From JAVKBW01 sp040222995 (lineage in GTDB: Bacteria; Pseudomonadota; Alphaproteobacteria; UBA8366; Aestuariispiraceae), in NCBI GenBank assembly GCA_040222995.1, contig JAVKBW010000042.1, positions 1-64,000 of the forward strand: 64,000 nucleotides of DNA, in the 5' to 3' direction. The stretch's first letter is position 1. Each line of letters begins with the position of its first letter. Below are positions 42,886 to 50,951 of the stretch, piece after piece. Below the pieces are notes generated by a model. It had not been told where the DNA came from and did no database searches. It saw only the letters and a list, made by a program, of their open reading frames with translations. The position numbers were made by a program, and so were the translations under genes.

Positions 42886-44205
42886 TTATCCGATCACACT
42901 CATCGAGCTTTCGGTGTTGATCTCGCGGTTACGGGAATAGAAGCCCAGCGAGATCGACTTGCCGATATGTTTCAGGTCGAACTGTACCGGGTTCTTGTCG
43001 TGGTCGTGCCCGGCCTGCACCTTTTCGATCAGTTCCGCCATCAGCGCGCCGGCGACCGGGGCGTTCTTGTACTGGTTGCCGCTGGTGCCGATGGCCATGT
43101 AGAAGCCCGGCAGGTCGGACTTGTCGTAGATCGGAATCCAGTCGTCGGCGGCGTCATACAGCGACACGACGCCTTTCACGGGCGGCGTCACCGGCAGGTC
43201 CGGGTAGCGCAGACCCAGGCGATACACCTGCGCCTTCCACTGGTCGGAAAAACTATCGTCCCAGTTGTCCGGATCGACGAAAATTCGCGGATCGCATTCC
43301 GGATCTTCCGACCCGATCAGGATGAAGTTGCCGTGTTCCGGCCGCGTGTAGCAGCCGATATCGCTGTCGGATGTAACGAAGGCGTCTTTTTCGTAATTGA
43401 AGCCCGGCGGCGGCGGCACATGCGCCACTTCCACCTTCAGCGCCTTGGTCTTGATGTTGCAGTGGTCTTCAACCGTGGAACCGTCCGGCAGTTTCGCCAT
43501 CTGGTTGACCTTGAAGGAATGCGGGCCGGCGACATTGACCACCACCGGCGCGCGGATTTCCGATCCGTCTTCCAGTTTAACCCCGGCGGTCTTGCCGTCT
43601 TCCACCAGAATCTCGACGATCTTGCTGCGAAACCGGAAGGTCGCGCCCTTCGCCTCGGCAGCGCGCTGCAGGTTATGGGCAGACAGTTTCGGGTCGGTGA
43701 TGTAACCGGCGGTCGGAAAATACACCGCGCCGCGCACCGGGTCGCCCTTCCTGTCGAAATCCGGGTCGTCCATCGCCTTCGGCGGGCCGACGCTGGCGGT
43801 CTGCGCGATCGGCAGTTTGGCCTCGATCCCGGCGGCGTCCAACTCGTCGAACGGAATGTTCAGGGCCGCCGCATTCGTCATCACCTTGTCGAGATAGCCG
43901 TTCACGTCGGTCTTGTAGACCATCGCGCCGCATTCGATGAACTTCGCCAGACCGGATTCATCCGCCACGCCCAGATACTCTTCCCACTTTTTCCAGTAGT
44001 GATAACCTTCCCAGGCGATGGCGCAGCCGTCATAGGTCGAATAGTGCACCCGGATAATGGCGCAGCTTGCGGCGGTAGAGCCGTAGCCCGCTTCCGGCCC
44101 CATATCGATGTTAATTGTTTTCTTGCCTTTCTTGGCGAGTTCGAAGCCGATGGCAGCGCCGATGACCCCGGCGCCGATAATGATCGCATCATATGTGTCA
44201 GGCAT
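42886..44205 (-). CDS. FAD-dependent oxidoreductase (DAO family)
   Basis: 439 residues. The N-terminal Rossmann motif is YDAIIIGAGVIGAAIGFELAKKGKKT at 5-30, followed by AGYGSTAASCAIIR, the usual FAD contact. The C-terminal GTSGNQYKNAPVAGALMAELI closes the FAD site. It resembles sarcosine or D-amino-acid oxidase-like proteins; the amine or amino-acid substrate is not known. Its start overlaps the lapA stop by eight bases, and pyrF follows after 21 bases. Confidence 0.85.
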   Translation of the reverse strand: MPDTYDAIIIGAGVIGAAIGFELAKKGKKTINIDMGPEAGYGSTAASCAIIRVHYSTYDGCAIAWEGYHYWKKWEEYLGVADESGLAKFIECGAMVYKTDVNGYLDKVMTNAAALNIPFDELDAAGIEAKLPIAQTASVGPPKAMDDPDFDRKGDPVRGAVYFPTAGYITDPKLSAHNLQRAAEAKGATFRFRSKIVEILVEDGKTAGVKLEDGSEIRAPVVVNVAGPHSFKVNQMAKLPDGSTVEDHCNIKTKALKVEVAHVPPPPGFNYEKDAFVTSDSDIGCYTRPEHGNFILIGSEDPECDPRIFVDPDNWDDSFSDQWKAQVYRLGLRYPDLPVTPPVKGVVSLYDAADDWIPIYDKSDLPGFYMAIGTSGNQYKNAPVAGALMAELIEKVQAGHDHDKNPVQFDLKHIGKSISLGFYSRNREINTESSMSVIG

Positions 44206-44599
44206 TGCTGGCTTTCTTTTCCTGTTCCGGCCCGGTCAGCGCCCTGGCCGCATTGTCATTTTCAATCTGAATGGCTTCGGCCTGCTCTTCAGCTTCCTGC
44301 TTTGCCGATTCGGCGACTTTCAGCTTCTGATAAAGAACGTCGAGATCGCGCTGCTTCACCTTGGCGGAATACTCCGCCCGCCGCGCCCGCGCCCGCGTTT
44401 TACCCGCAACCAGCCAGGACCAGACCCAGCCGAGCAGCACACCCGTCACGAATGGGCCCAGGATCAGAAGATAGGCAGGCAGGGTGACGACAAACGGTGA
44501 CGGCCACAGGGTCAGCTCGATGACTTCGCGATTGTTCACGGCGAAGATCGCGACAATCGTCCCGACCACACCGACCAGTATCCAGGAAATCCAGTTCAT
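44198..44599 (-). CDS. lapA: LapA/DUF1049 domain membrane protein
   Basis: 133 residues. Two transmembrane helices lie at about 5-22 and 42-65 (SWILVGVVGTIVAIFAVNN; LILGPFVTGVLLGWVWSW), separated by REVIELTLWP typical of DUF1049/LapA. A long charged coiled coil follows (about 70-120). In enteric bacteria LapA works with LapB in lipopolysaccharide assembly control; here its place after ihfB is the conserved alphaproteobacterial order. ATG 44599 chosen; the upstream extension lacks hydrophobicity. Confidence 0.82.
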   Translation of the reverse strand: MNWISWILVGVVGTIVAIFAVNNREVIELTLWPSPFVVTLPAYLLILGPFVTGVLLGWVWSWLVAGKTRARARRAEYSAKVKQRDLDVLYQKLKVAESAKQEAEEQAEAIQIENDNAARALTGPEQEKKASNA

Positions 44600-44684
44600 C
44601 TGAGGCGACCTCGACGTCAACGATAGGACGGAAGCCCCGTCCGGCGAAACCTACGGTTCGACATGCAATTCGCCGGCGTTCTTG

Positions 44685-44981
44685 TCAACCGCCCGCGTTG
44701 AGACGGTCTCGCAGTTGTTTGCCGGTCTTGAAAAACGGTATCGCCTTCGACCCGACTTCAACGGAAGCGCCGGTGCGCGGATTGCGGCCGACACGGGCGT
44801 CGCGATGTTTCACGGAAAAGGCGCCAAAGCCGCGCAGCTCCACCCGGTCTCCCCGCGCCAGCGCCGCCGAAATCTCATCGAAAATCGTCGCGACAATACG
44901 TTCGATATCGCGTTGCTTCAGGTCGAGACCCTCTTCCTGTTTCTGCTGGGCGATCCGCGCGATCAGCTCCGAGCGTGTCAT
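44685..44981 (-). CDS. ihfB: Integration host factor subunit beta
   Basis: DNA-bending HU/IHF protein of 98 residues. MTRSELIARIAQ start, LRGFGAFSVKHRDARVGRNPRTG at 48-70 with the DNA-intercalating Pro arm, and VEVGSKAIPFFKTGKQLRDRL at the end. GAGGGGAA upstream supports ATG 44981. The partner alpha subunit is not in the window. IHF often assists integration and excision of mobile elements such as the one at 49.8-59.6 kb. Confidence 0.94.
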   Translation of the reverse strand: MTRSELIARIAQQKQEEGLDLKQRDIERIVATIFDEISAALARGDRVELRGFGAFSVKHRDARVGRNPRTGASVEVGSKAIPFFKTGKQLRDRLNAGG

Positions 44982-45324
44982 CTGATTCCCCCTCAAAGGT
45001 CGTCCATCGACCGAAATTCTTCGCCCGTCAGCGCGTGCCAACAGGTTAGACCGTTGAAAAGGTTGCCCAGATTGACGCGAGCGTCAAGCGCCAGCATGCC
45101 GGAATCACCTGCAAATTTCAGGATTCGGCTTCCTGGCGGCCAGACCGGCACGGCCAGTCGGGCCCGGCTCTTCGGCCGGAGTCTCAAACACGACAAAACG
45201 ACGCAGGCCGGACTCGTTGCCGAGCAAGCGTTTGGTTATTCTGTCCCGCACAAGAAAACGCCCGGTGGAATGAACCACCGGGCGTCTGTGTTTCTTGCCG
45301 TCAACCGGCCTGGGCCGTGACGGT
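44982..45324. other. 343-bp intergenic region between ihfB and rpsA
   Basis: No convincing gene is seen. It holds the rpsA terminator hairpin. In many relatives a signal peptide peptidase gene (sppA) occupies this interval; here there is none, only open frames without family resemblance. Confidence 0.5.
45258..45285 (-). terminator. Rho-independent terminator after rpsA
   Basis: Perfect 11-bp stem acgcccggtgg / ccaccgggcgt with a 6-base loop. Read on the minus strand it is followed by a short T-rich tract (gttttctt), 40 bases past the rpsA stop. Confidence 0.85.
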
Positions 45325-47022
45325 TTATTCTTTTTCTTCGTTCTCGCGCTTCTGCAGGGCAGCGCCGAGAATATCGCCCAGCGACGCGCCGGAATCGGAA
45401 GATCCGAAATTGGCCATCGCCTCTTTCTCTTCAGCCTGTTCGTAGGCCTTGATCGAGAGCGTCAGCTTGCGGCTCGACCGGTCGACGGCTGTAACCTTGG
45501 CATCGACCTTCTCGCCGGCGGCGAAGCGGTCCGGACGCTGTTCCGAACGGTCCCGCGACAGGTCGGCCTTGCGGATAAAGCCCGGCGCGCCGTTGACGGT
45601 GACTTCGATACCGCCATCGGTGATTTTCGACACTTCGCAGGTAACAACGTCGCCCTTCTTGACGCCGTCGGTCGCGCCCTGGAACGGGTCTTCCGACAGT
45701 TGCTTGACGCCAAGCGAGATACGTTCCTTCTCGACATCGATATCGAGGACCTTGGCCTTGACCATCTGGCCCTTTTCGAAGTCCTGCAGCGCTTCTTCCG
45801 AAGACTTGTCCCAGGAGATATCGGACATGTGAACCATGCCGTCGATTTCGCCCGGCAGACCGACGAACATGCCAAATTCGGTCACGTTCTTCACTTCGCC
45901 TTCGATTTCGGTGCCGGCCGGGTGTTCGGCAGCGAACGCTTCCCACGGGTTGTCGGCGCACTGCTTGATGCCCAGCGAGATCCGCCGCTTCTGCGAATCC
46001 ACGTCCAGCACCATGACATCGACATCCTGGCTAGTCGAAATGATCTTGCCCGGATGCACGTTCTTCTTGGTCCAGCTCATTTCCGAAACGTGGACGAGGC
46101 CTTCGATGCCCGGTTCAAGTTCGACGAACGCGCCGTAGTCGGTGATGTTCGTAACCGTCCCGGAGAACTTGGCGCCCAGCGGATACTTGCTTTCGACCGC
46201 ATCCCACGGATCGGCTTCAAGCTGCTTCATGCCAAGCGAAATACGCTGGGTTTCCGAGTTGAAGCGGATAACCTGAACCTTCACGTTCTGACCGAACTGC
46301 AGCACTTCCGACGGATGATTGATGCGCTTCCAGGAAATGTCGGTGACGTGCAGCAGACCATCGACGCCGCCGAGATCGACGAACGCGCCGTAATCGGTGA
46401 TGTTCTTGACCACACCGTCCAGCACCATGCCTTCCTTGAGGTTCTCGATCAGTTCCGACCGCTGTTCGGCGCGGGTTTCTTCCAGAACAGCCCGGCGGGA
46501 AACCACGATATTGCCGCGCGCCCGATCCATTTTCAGGATCTGGAAAGGCTGCGGCGTGTTCATCAGCGGGGTGATGTCGCGAACCGGACGAATATCGACC
46601 TGGCTGCCGGGCAGGAACGCGACCGCGCCGCCCAGATCCACCGTGAAGCCGCCCTTGACCCGGCCGAAGATCGAACCGGTGACGCGGGCTTCCTTGTTGA
46701 AATCCTGTTCCAGCTTGGTCCAGGCTTCTTCCCGCTTCGCGCGTTCGCGCGACAGCATGGCTTCGCCATTCTTGTCTTCCATCCGTTCGACGAAGACTTC
46801 AACCGTATCGCCCGCCTTGATTTCGGCCGGCTGGCCGGGCGAACCGAATTCCTTGAGAGCGACGCGACCTTCGGCCTTCAGGCCGACATCGATCATCGCC
46901 ATGTCGTTATCTACGGAAACGACGGTACCGGTAACCACGGTGCCTTCTAGGCTGTCGCGGCCGCCGAGGCTTTCTTCCAAAAGATCGGCGAAATTTTCGC
47001 TCATTGCAGGTTCAGAACCCAT
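45325..47022 (-). CDS. rpsA: 30S ribosomal protein S1
   Basis: RNA-binding ribosomal protein with six S1/OB domains of about 70-85 residues each. Repeats include GAFVDLGGVDGLLHVTDISW, GAFVELEPGIEGLVHVSEMSW and GMFVGLPGEIDGMVHMSDISW. The first two are the divergent ribosome-anchoring copies. ATG 47022 (MGSEPAMSENFADLLEES) has AAAGGA 11 bases upstream; ATG 47004 (MSENFADL) is the alternative. Downstream of cmk and upstream of ihfB, as usual. Confidence 0.95.
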   Translation of the reverse strand: MGSEPAMSENFADLLEESLGGRDSLEGTVVTGTVVSVDNDMAMIDVGLKAEGRVALKEFGSPGQPAEIKAGDTVEVFVERMEDKNGEAMLSRERAKREEAWTKLEQDFNKEARVTGSIFGRVKGGFTVDLGGAVAFLPGSQVDIRPVRDITPLMNTPQPFQILKMDRARGNIVVSRRAVLEETRAEQRSELIENLKEGMVLDGVVKNITDYGAFVDLGGVDGLLHVTDISWKRINHPSEVLQFGQNVKVQVIRFNSETQRISLGMKQLEADPWDAVESKYPLGAKFSGTVTNITDYGAFVELEPGIEGLVHVSEMSWTKKNVHPGKIISTSQDVDVMVLDVDSQKRRISLGIKQCADNPWEAFAAEHPAGTEIEGEVKNVTEFGMFVGLPGEIDGMVHMSDISWDKSSEEALQDFEKGQMVKAKVLDIDVEKERISLGVKQLSEDPFQGATDGVKKGDVVTCEVSKITDGGIEVTVNGAPGFIRKADLSRDRSEQRPDRFAAGEKVDAKVTAVDRSSRKLTLSIKAYEQAEEKEAMANFGSSDSGASLGDILGAALQKRENEEKE

Positions 47023-47181
47023 GTGTCTCAAAATCCTTTCAGTCTTTTCATCGTATTCATGCCGTCCGGTTGTCTCCGGCGGTCTTGCCCCGTTTGTTTC
47101 AATGATCCCGGAACGGGCGCAAAACGGCGTGAGGCTTCGCCGTCCTGCGGCGCTTGCGCTGGATAACCGGAAGGCCGCGGA

Positions 47182-47826
47182 TTACCGCTTGGCCAGGGTC
47201 GCTTTTGTCAGGGTCAGGGCGGCTTCAAAAGCCTGGTCGATGCTGAGCGAGGTCGTATCGAGCTCGAATGCATCGTCCGCCGGCTTCATCGGCGCGACTG
47301 AGCGCGCTGAATCGCGGGCGTCCCGTTCCTGCAAATCCTGCAAGACGCGCGCGTATATACTGGTATCGCCCCGCTCAAGCAACTCTTTGTGCCGTCTTTC
47401 GGCGCGAATCTCTACCGAAGCGGTTACAAATATCTTCACATCGGCATCCGGACACACGACCGTGCCGATGTCGCGGCCATCCAGAACAGCCCCCGGCTCG
47501 CTGTTCGGCGGTCGGGCCGCGAAATCCCGCTGAAACTGCAGCAGGGCCGCCCGGACCCCGTCAATCGCCGCCACTTTCGACGCCGCCGACGCCGCCGCAT
47601 CGCTTTTCAGCTCGGGATCGTCCAGGCCAGCCGGGTCGAGCGATCTTGCCGCGGGTTCGGCATCCGCCGGGTCCGACGGGTCGCCGCCGGCTGTCACAAC
47701 AGCCAGACCGACCGCGCGGTACAGCTTGCCGGTATCGAGATAGGCGAAGCCCAACTCGTTGGCGAGCATACGCGAAACCGTGCCCTTGCCGCTGGCGGCG
47801 GGTCCGTCGACGGCAATGACAGTCAT
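47182..47826 (-). CDS. cmk: Cytidylate kinase
   Basis: Phosphorylates CMP and dCMP. The P-loop is GPAASGKGTVSRML at 8-21. NMP-binding features include LDTGKLYRAVGLA near 30-43 and LDGRDIGTVVCPDADVKIFVTAS near 127, with RAERRHKEL in the lid. Length 214 residues. Its ATG overlaps the aroA stop (ATGA). Confidence 0.95.
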   Translation of the reverse strand: MTVIAVDGPAASGKGTVSRMLANELGFAYLDTGKLYRAVGLAVVTAGGDPSDPADAEPAARSLDPAGLDDPELKSDAAASAASKVAAIDGVRAALLQFQRDFAARPPNSEPGAVLDGRDIGTVVCPDADVKIFVTASVEIRAERRHKELLERGDTSIYARVLQDLQERDARDSARSVAPMKPADDAFELDTTSLSIDQAFEAALTLTKATLAKR

Positions 47827-49163
47827 GCATCCCCCATATCGGCGCCCAGGCCGGTCATGATATTGAGAAAATCGGGAAAACTGGTGGCGATGGCGCTGCC
47901 GTCATCCACCGTGACGGGTTTCCGCGCGGCGAGCCCCATGATGAGAAAACTCATGGCGATGCGGTGGTCGAAATGGGTTTCAACCACACCGCCGCCGGGG
48001 ATCGCCCCGCCGGTGCCGGTGATTTTCATCCAGTCCTCTCCATCCGCGACCGTCACGCCGTTCGCGCGCAGCCCGGCGACGACGGCGGCGAGACGGTCCG
48101 ATTCCTTGACCCGCAATTCGCCGATGCCGGTCATCAGGGTTTCGCCTTCCGCCTGGGCCGCTGCAACCGCCAGGATCGGGTACTCGTCGATCATGCTGGG
48201 GGCACGGTCCGGCGGAACCTCAACGCCTTTCAGGCTGCCGGCGCGGATAACAATATCGCCGACCGGTTCGCCGCCTTCGACACGTTCGTTGCCGATTGCC
48301 AGATCGGCGCCCATTTCCTGCAGGCACGTCATAAGACCGGTGCGGGTCGGGTTGAGACAAATACCCGGCAGCGAAACGTCGGACCCGTCAACCAGCGCCG
48401 CCGCCACCATCGGGAAGGCGGCGGAGCTGGGATCCGACGGCACGGAAATCGGCGCAGCCGTCAGTTCCGGCTGCCCCTGGACGGTGACGATGCGGCCGCC
48501 GTCTTGCGCTTCCTCAACCTCTACAACCGCCCCGAAATGGCGCAGCATGTTTTCCGTATGGTCCCGTGTCGGCGCGTGTTCGATCACCGTGGTCGCACCG
48601 CGCGCCGCCAGCCCGGCCAGCAGAACCGCCGACTTCACCTGGGCGGAAGCGACCGGCAGATCGTAACGGATCGGCATCGGCTCGACCCGTCCGGTTATCG
48701 CCAGTGGCAGCCGGCCGCCTGAGCGGCAGGTAAAGATCGCGCCCATCTGTTCAAGCGGCGTGATGACCCGTTTCATCGGTCGGCTTCGCAGCGACGCGTC
48801 GCCGGTCATAAAAGCCGTCATTCCGTGCCCGGCAAGAACGCCCAGCAACAGGCGGGCCGCGGTGCCGCTGTTGCCCATGTCCAGAAGGTCGGCCGGTTCC
48901 GTCAAGCCACCGATGCCGACGCCATCGACCCGCCAGACACCGTCATCCCCGGTTTCGATGGTCGCACCCATCGCCCGGAAGGCCGCCGCCGTCGCCAGCA
49001 CGTCCTCGCCGGTCAGCAGGCCGGAAATCTCCGTGCGGCCCGCCGTCAGCGCGCCGAACATCAGGGCCCTGTGTGAAATGGATTTGTCGCCCGGTACGTT
49101 CGCCAGCCCCGAAAGCGGTTTTCCGCCCCGGGAGGCTATCGGGCGTTTTGACGGGTTCGACAC
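47823..49163 (-). CDS. aroA: 3-phosphoshikimate 1-carboxyvinyltransferase (EPSP synthase)
   Basis: Joins shikimate-3-phosphate and phosphoenolpyruvate on the way to chorismate. NVPGDKSISHRALM near residues 22-36 and DMGNSGTAARLLLG near 97 are the substrate signatures; RVKESDRLAAV near 340 is also present. 446 residues, GTG start at 49163. It feeds the chorismate-using enzymes at the left of the window and is coupled to cmk. Confidence 0.95.
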   Translation of the reverse strand: MSNPSKRPIASRGGKPLSGLANVPGDKSISHRALMFGALTAGRTEISGLLTGEDVLATAAAFRAMGATIETGDDGVWRVDGVGIGGLTEPADLLDMGNSGTAARLLLGVLAGHGMTAFMTGDASLRSRPMKRVITPLEQMGAIFTCRSGGRLPLAITGRVEPMPIRYDLPVASAQVKSAVLLAGLAARGATTVIEHAPTRDHTENMLRHFGAVVEVEEAQDGGRIVTVQGQPELTAAPISVPSDPSSAAFPMVAAALVDGSDVSLPGICLNPTRTGLMTCLQEMGADLAIGNERVEGGEPVGDIVIRAGSLKGVEVPPDRAPSMIDEYPILAVAAAQAEGETLMTGIGELRVKESDRLAAVVAGLRANGVTVADGEDWMKITGTGGAIPGGGVVETHFDHRIAMSFLIMGLAARKPVTVDDGSAIATSFPDFLNIMTGLGADMGDA

Positions 49164-49352
49164 CTGGAAAACCTTTCAGCCGGATTGCGATCGCGCGTGT
49201 CTATCATGGCCGATCCACCGCGTCACGCCCGTGAAAACGCCGATTTCGCGGCATAAACGGCCATACCCGGTAATATGCTTTGACAGACGCGGTTGAATTT
49301 GGCATTTCGCGCCACTCTAACGTATATGTTCCATATCCTAAGGAGATGGCCC

Positions 49353-49676
49353 GTGGCCAAACCGGAACTCGGCATCAAGCGCATCTGCCTCAGCTGCGGC
49401 GCGAAGTTCTATGATCTGCTCAGCGACCCGATCGTCTGTCCGGCCTGTTCGGAAACGTTCGATCCGGAAGCGGCGACCAAACTGAAGCGCGGACGCGGCA
49501 CCCCGGCCAATGACGACGCCAAGAAAAAGGCCAAAGAAGCAGCCGCCGACGATGTCAGCGATGACGATGATGACGACGATGTCGATGACGACGACGATAC
49601 GATGCTGGAAGACACCAGCGACCTGGACGAAGACGACGACGTGCCGCCGGTCGTTAAACCGACCGACGACGACTAG
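49353..49676 (+). CDS. FYDLN_acid (TIGR02300) family protein
   Basis: 107 residues. The N-terminus AKPELGIKRICLSCGAKFYDL has a zinc-ribbon-like pair of CxxC motifs (CLSCG, CPACS). The rest is an extremely acidic tail with runs of Asp. The family name derives from FYDLN; here the fifth residue is Leu. GTG 49353 is supported by AAGGAG seven bases upstream. The location beside tRNA-Ala and aroA is conserved in alphaproteobacteria. Function unknown. Confidence 0.85.
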   Translation: MAKPELGIKRICLSCGAKFYDLLSDPIVCPACSETFDPEAATKLKRGRGTPANDDAKKKAKEAAADDVSDDDDDDDVDDDDDTMLEDTSDLDEDDDVPPVVKPTDDD

Positions 49677-49784
49677 AACCCGATACGGTTGGGCGTCGGG
49701 GTTAAAATTTTCTTGCCTGATCGCCGCCTACGCGTATAACCCTCGCCCGTCCGGCACGGAGTTTCTCCGCCGCAACGGGCACAC

Positions 49785-49860
<76 letters not shown>

Positions 49861-49861
49861 C

Positions 49862-49891
49862 CGAAACCCCTAGGAAAACCTAGGGGTTTCG
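49862..49891 (+). terminator. Terminator after tRNA-Ala, element-borne
   Basis: Perfect 13-bp stem cgaaacccctagg / cctaggggtttcg with an AAAA loop, followed by a modest T-rich stretch. Because it lies inside the element, it replaces the host tRNA terminator now at 59635. Confidence 0.85.
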
Positions 49892-49930
49892 TTCATTTCA
49901 GGCACAAGAATATTAGAGAGTAATTTGGGC

Positions 49931-49950
49931 CGTATCCGCACTGTGTCCGC
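49931..49950. repeat. 20-bp end repeat, left copy (possible integrase/excisionase arm site)
   Basis: The sequence cgtatccgcactgtgtccgc is found here, 71 bases inside attL, and again at 59414-59433 near attR, in the same orientation. Position near both ends suggests an arm-type recombinase site. Confidence 0.6.
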
Positions 49951-49977
49951 TATCGCGGCATATCGTCGGATCGCAGA

Positions 49978-50199
49978 TCACTTCCGCAACCGCACCCCGG
50001 CCCCGCCGCCGTTCGCCGGAATGAAGTCGACTCCGGCGTCGATCAGCGCCGATTCCATCTTTTCAATCGATGACAGCCGCACGTCAGCGCCCTGCTCATA
50101 CCGGTTGACGGTATTCACGCCAACGCCGGCCGCCTTGGCCAGCGCCTGGGTACTCATTTTCAGGGCCGCGCGGGCCATCCTGCATTGATCGCGTGTCAT
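49978..50199 (-). CDS. XRE-family HTH repressor of the element
   Basis: 73 residues: a Cro/cI-type helix-turn-helix (QCRMARAALKMSTQALAKAAGVGVNTVNRYEQG, residues 5-37) and a short C-terminal part ending GVDFIPANGGGAGVRLRK, a common ending in small phage-type regulators. It is divergent from the 110-residue gene. A GGTGAA-N3-TTCACC palindrome abuts its start codon and probably mediates autoregulation. It is a good candidate for the lysogeny or induction switch. Confidence 0.85.
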   Translation of the reverse strand: MTRDQCRMARAALKMSTQALAKAAGVGVNTVNRYEQGADVRLSSIEKMESALIDAGVDFIPANGGGAGVRLRK

Positions 50200-50201
50200 A
50201 A

Positions 50202-50216
50202 GGTGAAGTTTTCACC
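50202..50216. promoter_or_regulatory. Palindromic operator GGTGAA-N3-TTCACC
   Basis: Perfect 6-bp dyad directly upstream of the XRE repressor start at 50199. It shares GGTG-N7-CACC with a second site at 50259-50273. Confidence 0.65.
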
Positions 50217-50258
50217 ATTCATGGGTTGACTTCAAGCAGTATCGTGCCGCAGTCTTTT

Positions 50259-50273
50259 GGTGTGATTATCACC
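50259..50273. promoter_or_regulatory. Second GGTG-N7-CACC operator-like site
   Basis: Sequence ggtgtgattatcacc, 14 bases before the start of the divergent gene and touching its AGGAGG ribosome site. Same outer arms and 15-bp length as the site at 50202-50216. Confidence 0.6.
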
Positions 50274-50286
50274 ATAGGAGGCAACA

Positions 50287-50619
50287 ATGAAGTCACAACA
50301 TGCCGTTCAGGTCGATCTGCCGGATATGACCGCGCTGACCACCCGCCAGCTGGCGGCGCTGTACGAATCGACACACACAATCGAACAAACCGCGCTCAAC
50401 GCCGGCAACATCGACGAGAACGAAGGTCTCGGAAACCCGATCAACGAATTTGTGGTCGGTCTGGCAGACGATCTCGCCCTTGTCCGCGACATGATCAACA
50501 CCGAAGCCGCCGGCCGCGACGCTGATCGCGATACACTGCGAATTCAGGTCAGCCACGCCGTCAGCTGCGGCGATGATGCATCCTTCATCAAATGCCTTGC
50601 GGAGAAACACGCCGCCTGA
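50287..50619 (+). CDS. Element-encoded hypothetical protein
   Basis: 110 residues, acidic, mostly helical, no recognised domain. A strong AGGAGG ribosome site lies seven bases before ATG 50287. It is the only plus-strand gene of the element, controlled from the region with the two operator-like palindromes. Its position opposite the repressor suggests an early, anti-repressor or induction role, but this is only inference. A strong terminator follows. Confidence 0.7.
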   Translation: MKSQHAVQVDLPDMTALTTRQLAALYESTHTIEQTALNAGNIDENEGLGNPINEFVVGLADDLALVRDMINTEAAGRDADRDTLRIQVSHAVSCGDDASFIKCLAEKHAA

Positions 50620-50643
50620 TTCCGCGCCCTCGCCCCACGTAGC

Positions 50644-50671
50644 AAAAAGCCCCGCTCTGGCGGGGCTTTTT
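50644..50671. terminator. Bidirectional rho-independent terminator
   Basis: Perfect 12-bp stem aaaaagccccgc / gcggggcttttt with loop tctg; T runs on both strands. It separates the plus-strand gene from the minus-strand operon. Confidence 0.92.
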
Positions 50672-50698
50672 CGCGTCGAGATCGCATCGATACAGATA

Positions 50699-50941
50699 TC
50701 AGACAAGTATCAGGGCCAGGAGTGTTTTGGCACGGTTGAACCAGGCGTCTTCGCAGGCGATCGCGCCGCAGGTGCAGTAAAATTCATGGCGGATTTGCAG
50801 ATCCGTCAGCGGATCGCCCGCCGCCTCGCGGTTTATTACCCGGAAAATCCGGCCATCATCATCGACCGTGTAGGCGCCGGTTTCCGCCAGGCGCGCTGCG
50901 GCCTGTTCCGGTGATACGATATATTGCGCCAGGAACGTCAT
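50699..50941 (-). CDS. Element-encoded small protein
   Basis: 80 residues beginning MTFLAQYIVSPEQAAARLAETG. The C-terminal half contains HEFYCTCGAIACEDAWFN, with three closely spaced Cys that might bind metal. It is the last gene of the minus-strand operon, ten bases after the tape-measure-like gene, and ends just before the terminator. Not recognised; possibly a tail or assembly accessory protein by position. Confidence 0.65.
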   Translation of the reverse strand: MTFLAQYIVSPEQAAARLAETGAYTVDDDGRIFRVINREAAGDPLTDLQIRHEFYCTCGAIACEDAWFNRAKTLLALILV

Positions 50942-50951
50942 CGCCGCCGCC

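Noticed and set aside
42967..44487. 506-codon open frame on the plus strand
   Set aside because: Antisense to the DAO-family and lapA genes, without recognisable protein features.
44993..45196. Small open frame between ihfB and rpsA as a remnant of sppA
   Set aside because: The translated sequence shows no signal peptide peptidase motif, so it is left as intergenic.
45295..46950. 551-codon open frame on the plus strand
   Set aside because: Antisense to rpsA; its apparent internal repeats mirror the S1 domains of the real gene.
49553..49676. Asp-codon run as a simple-sequence repeat or frameshift
   Set aside because: It is the normal acidic tail of FYDLN_acid proteins and stays in frame to the stop.
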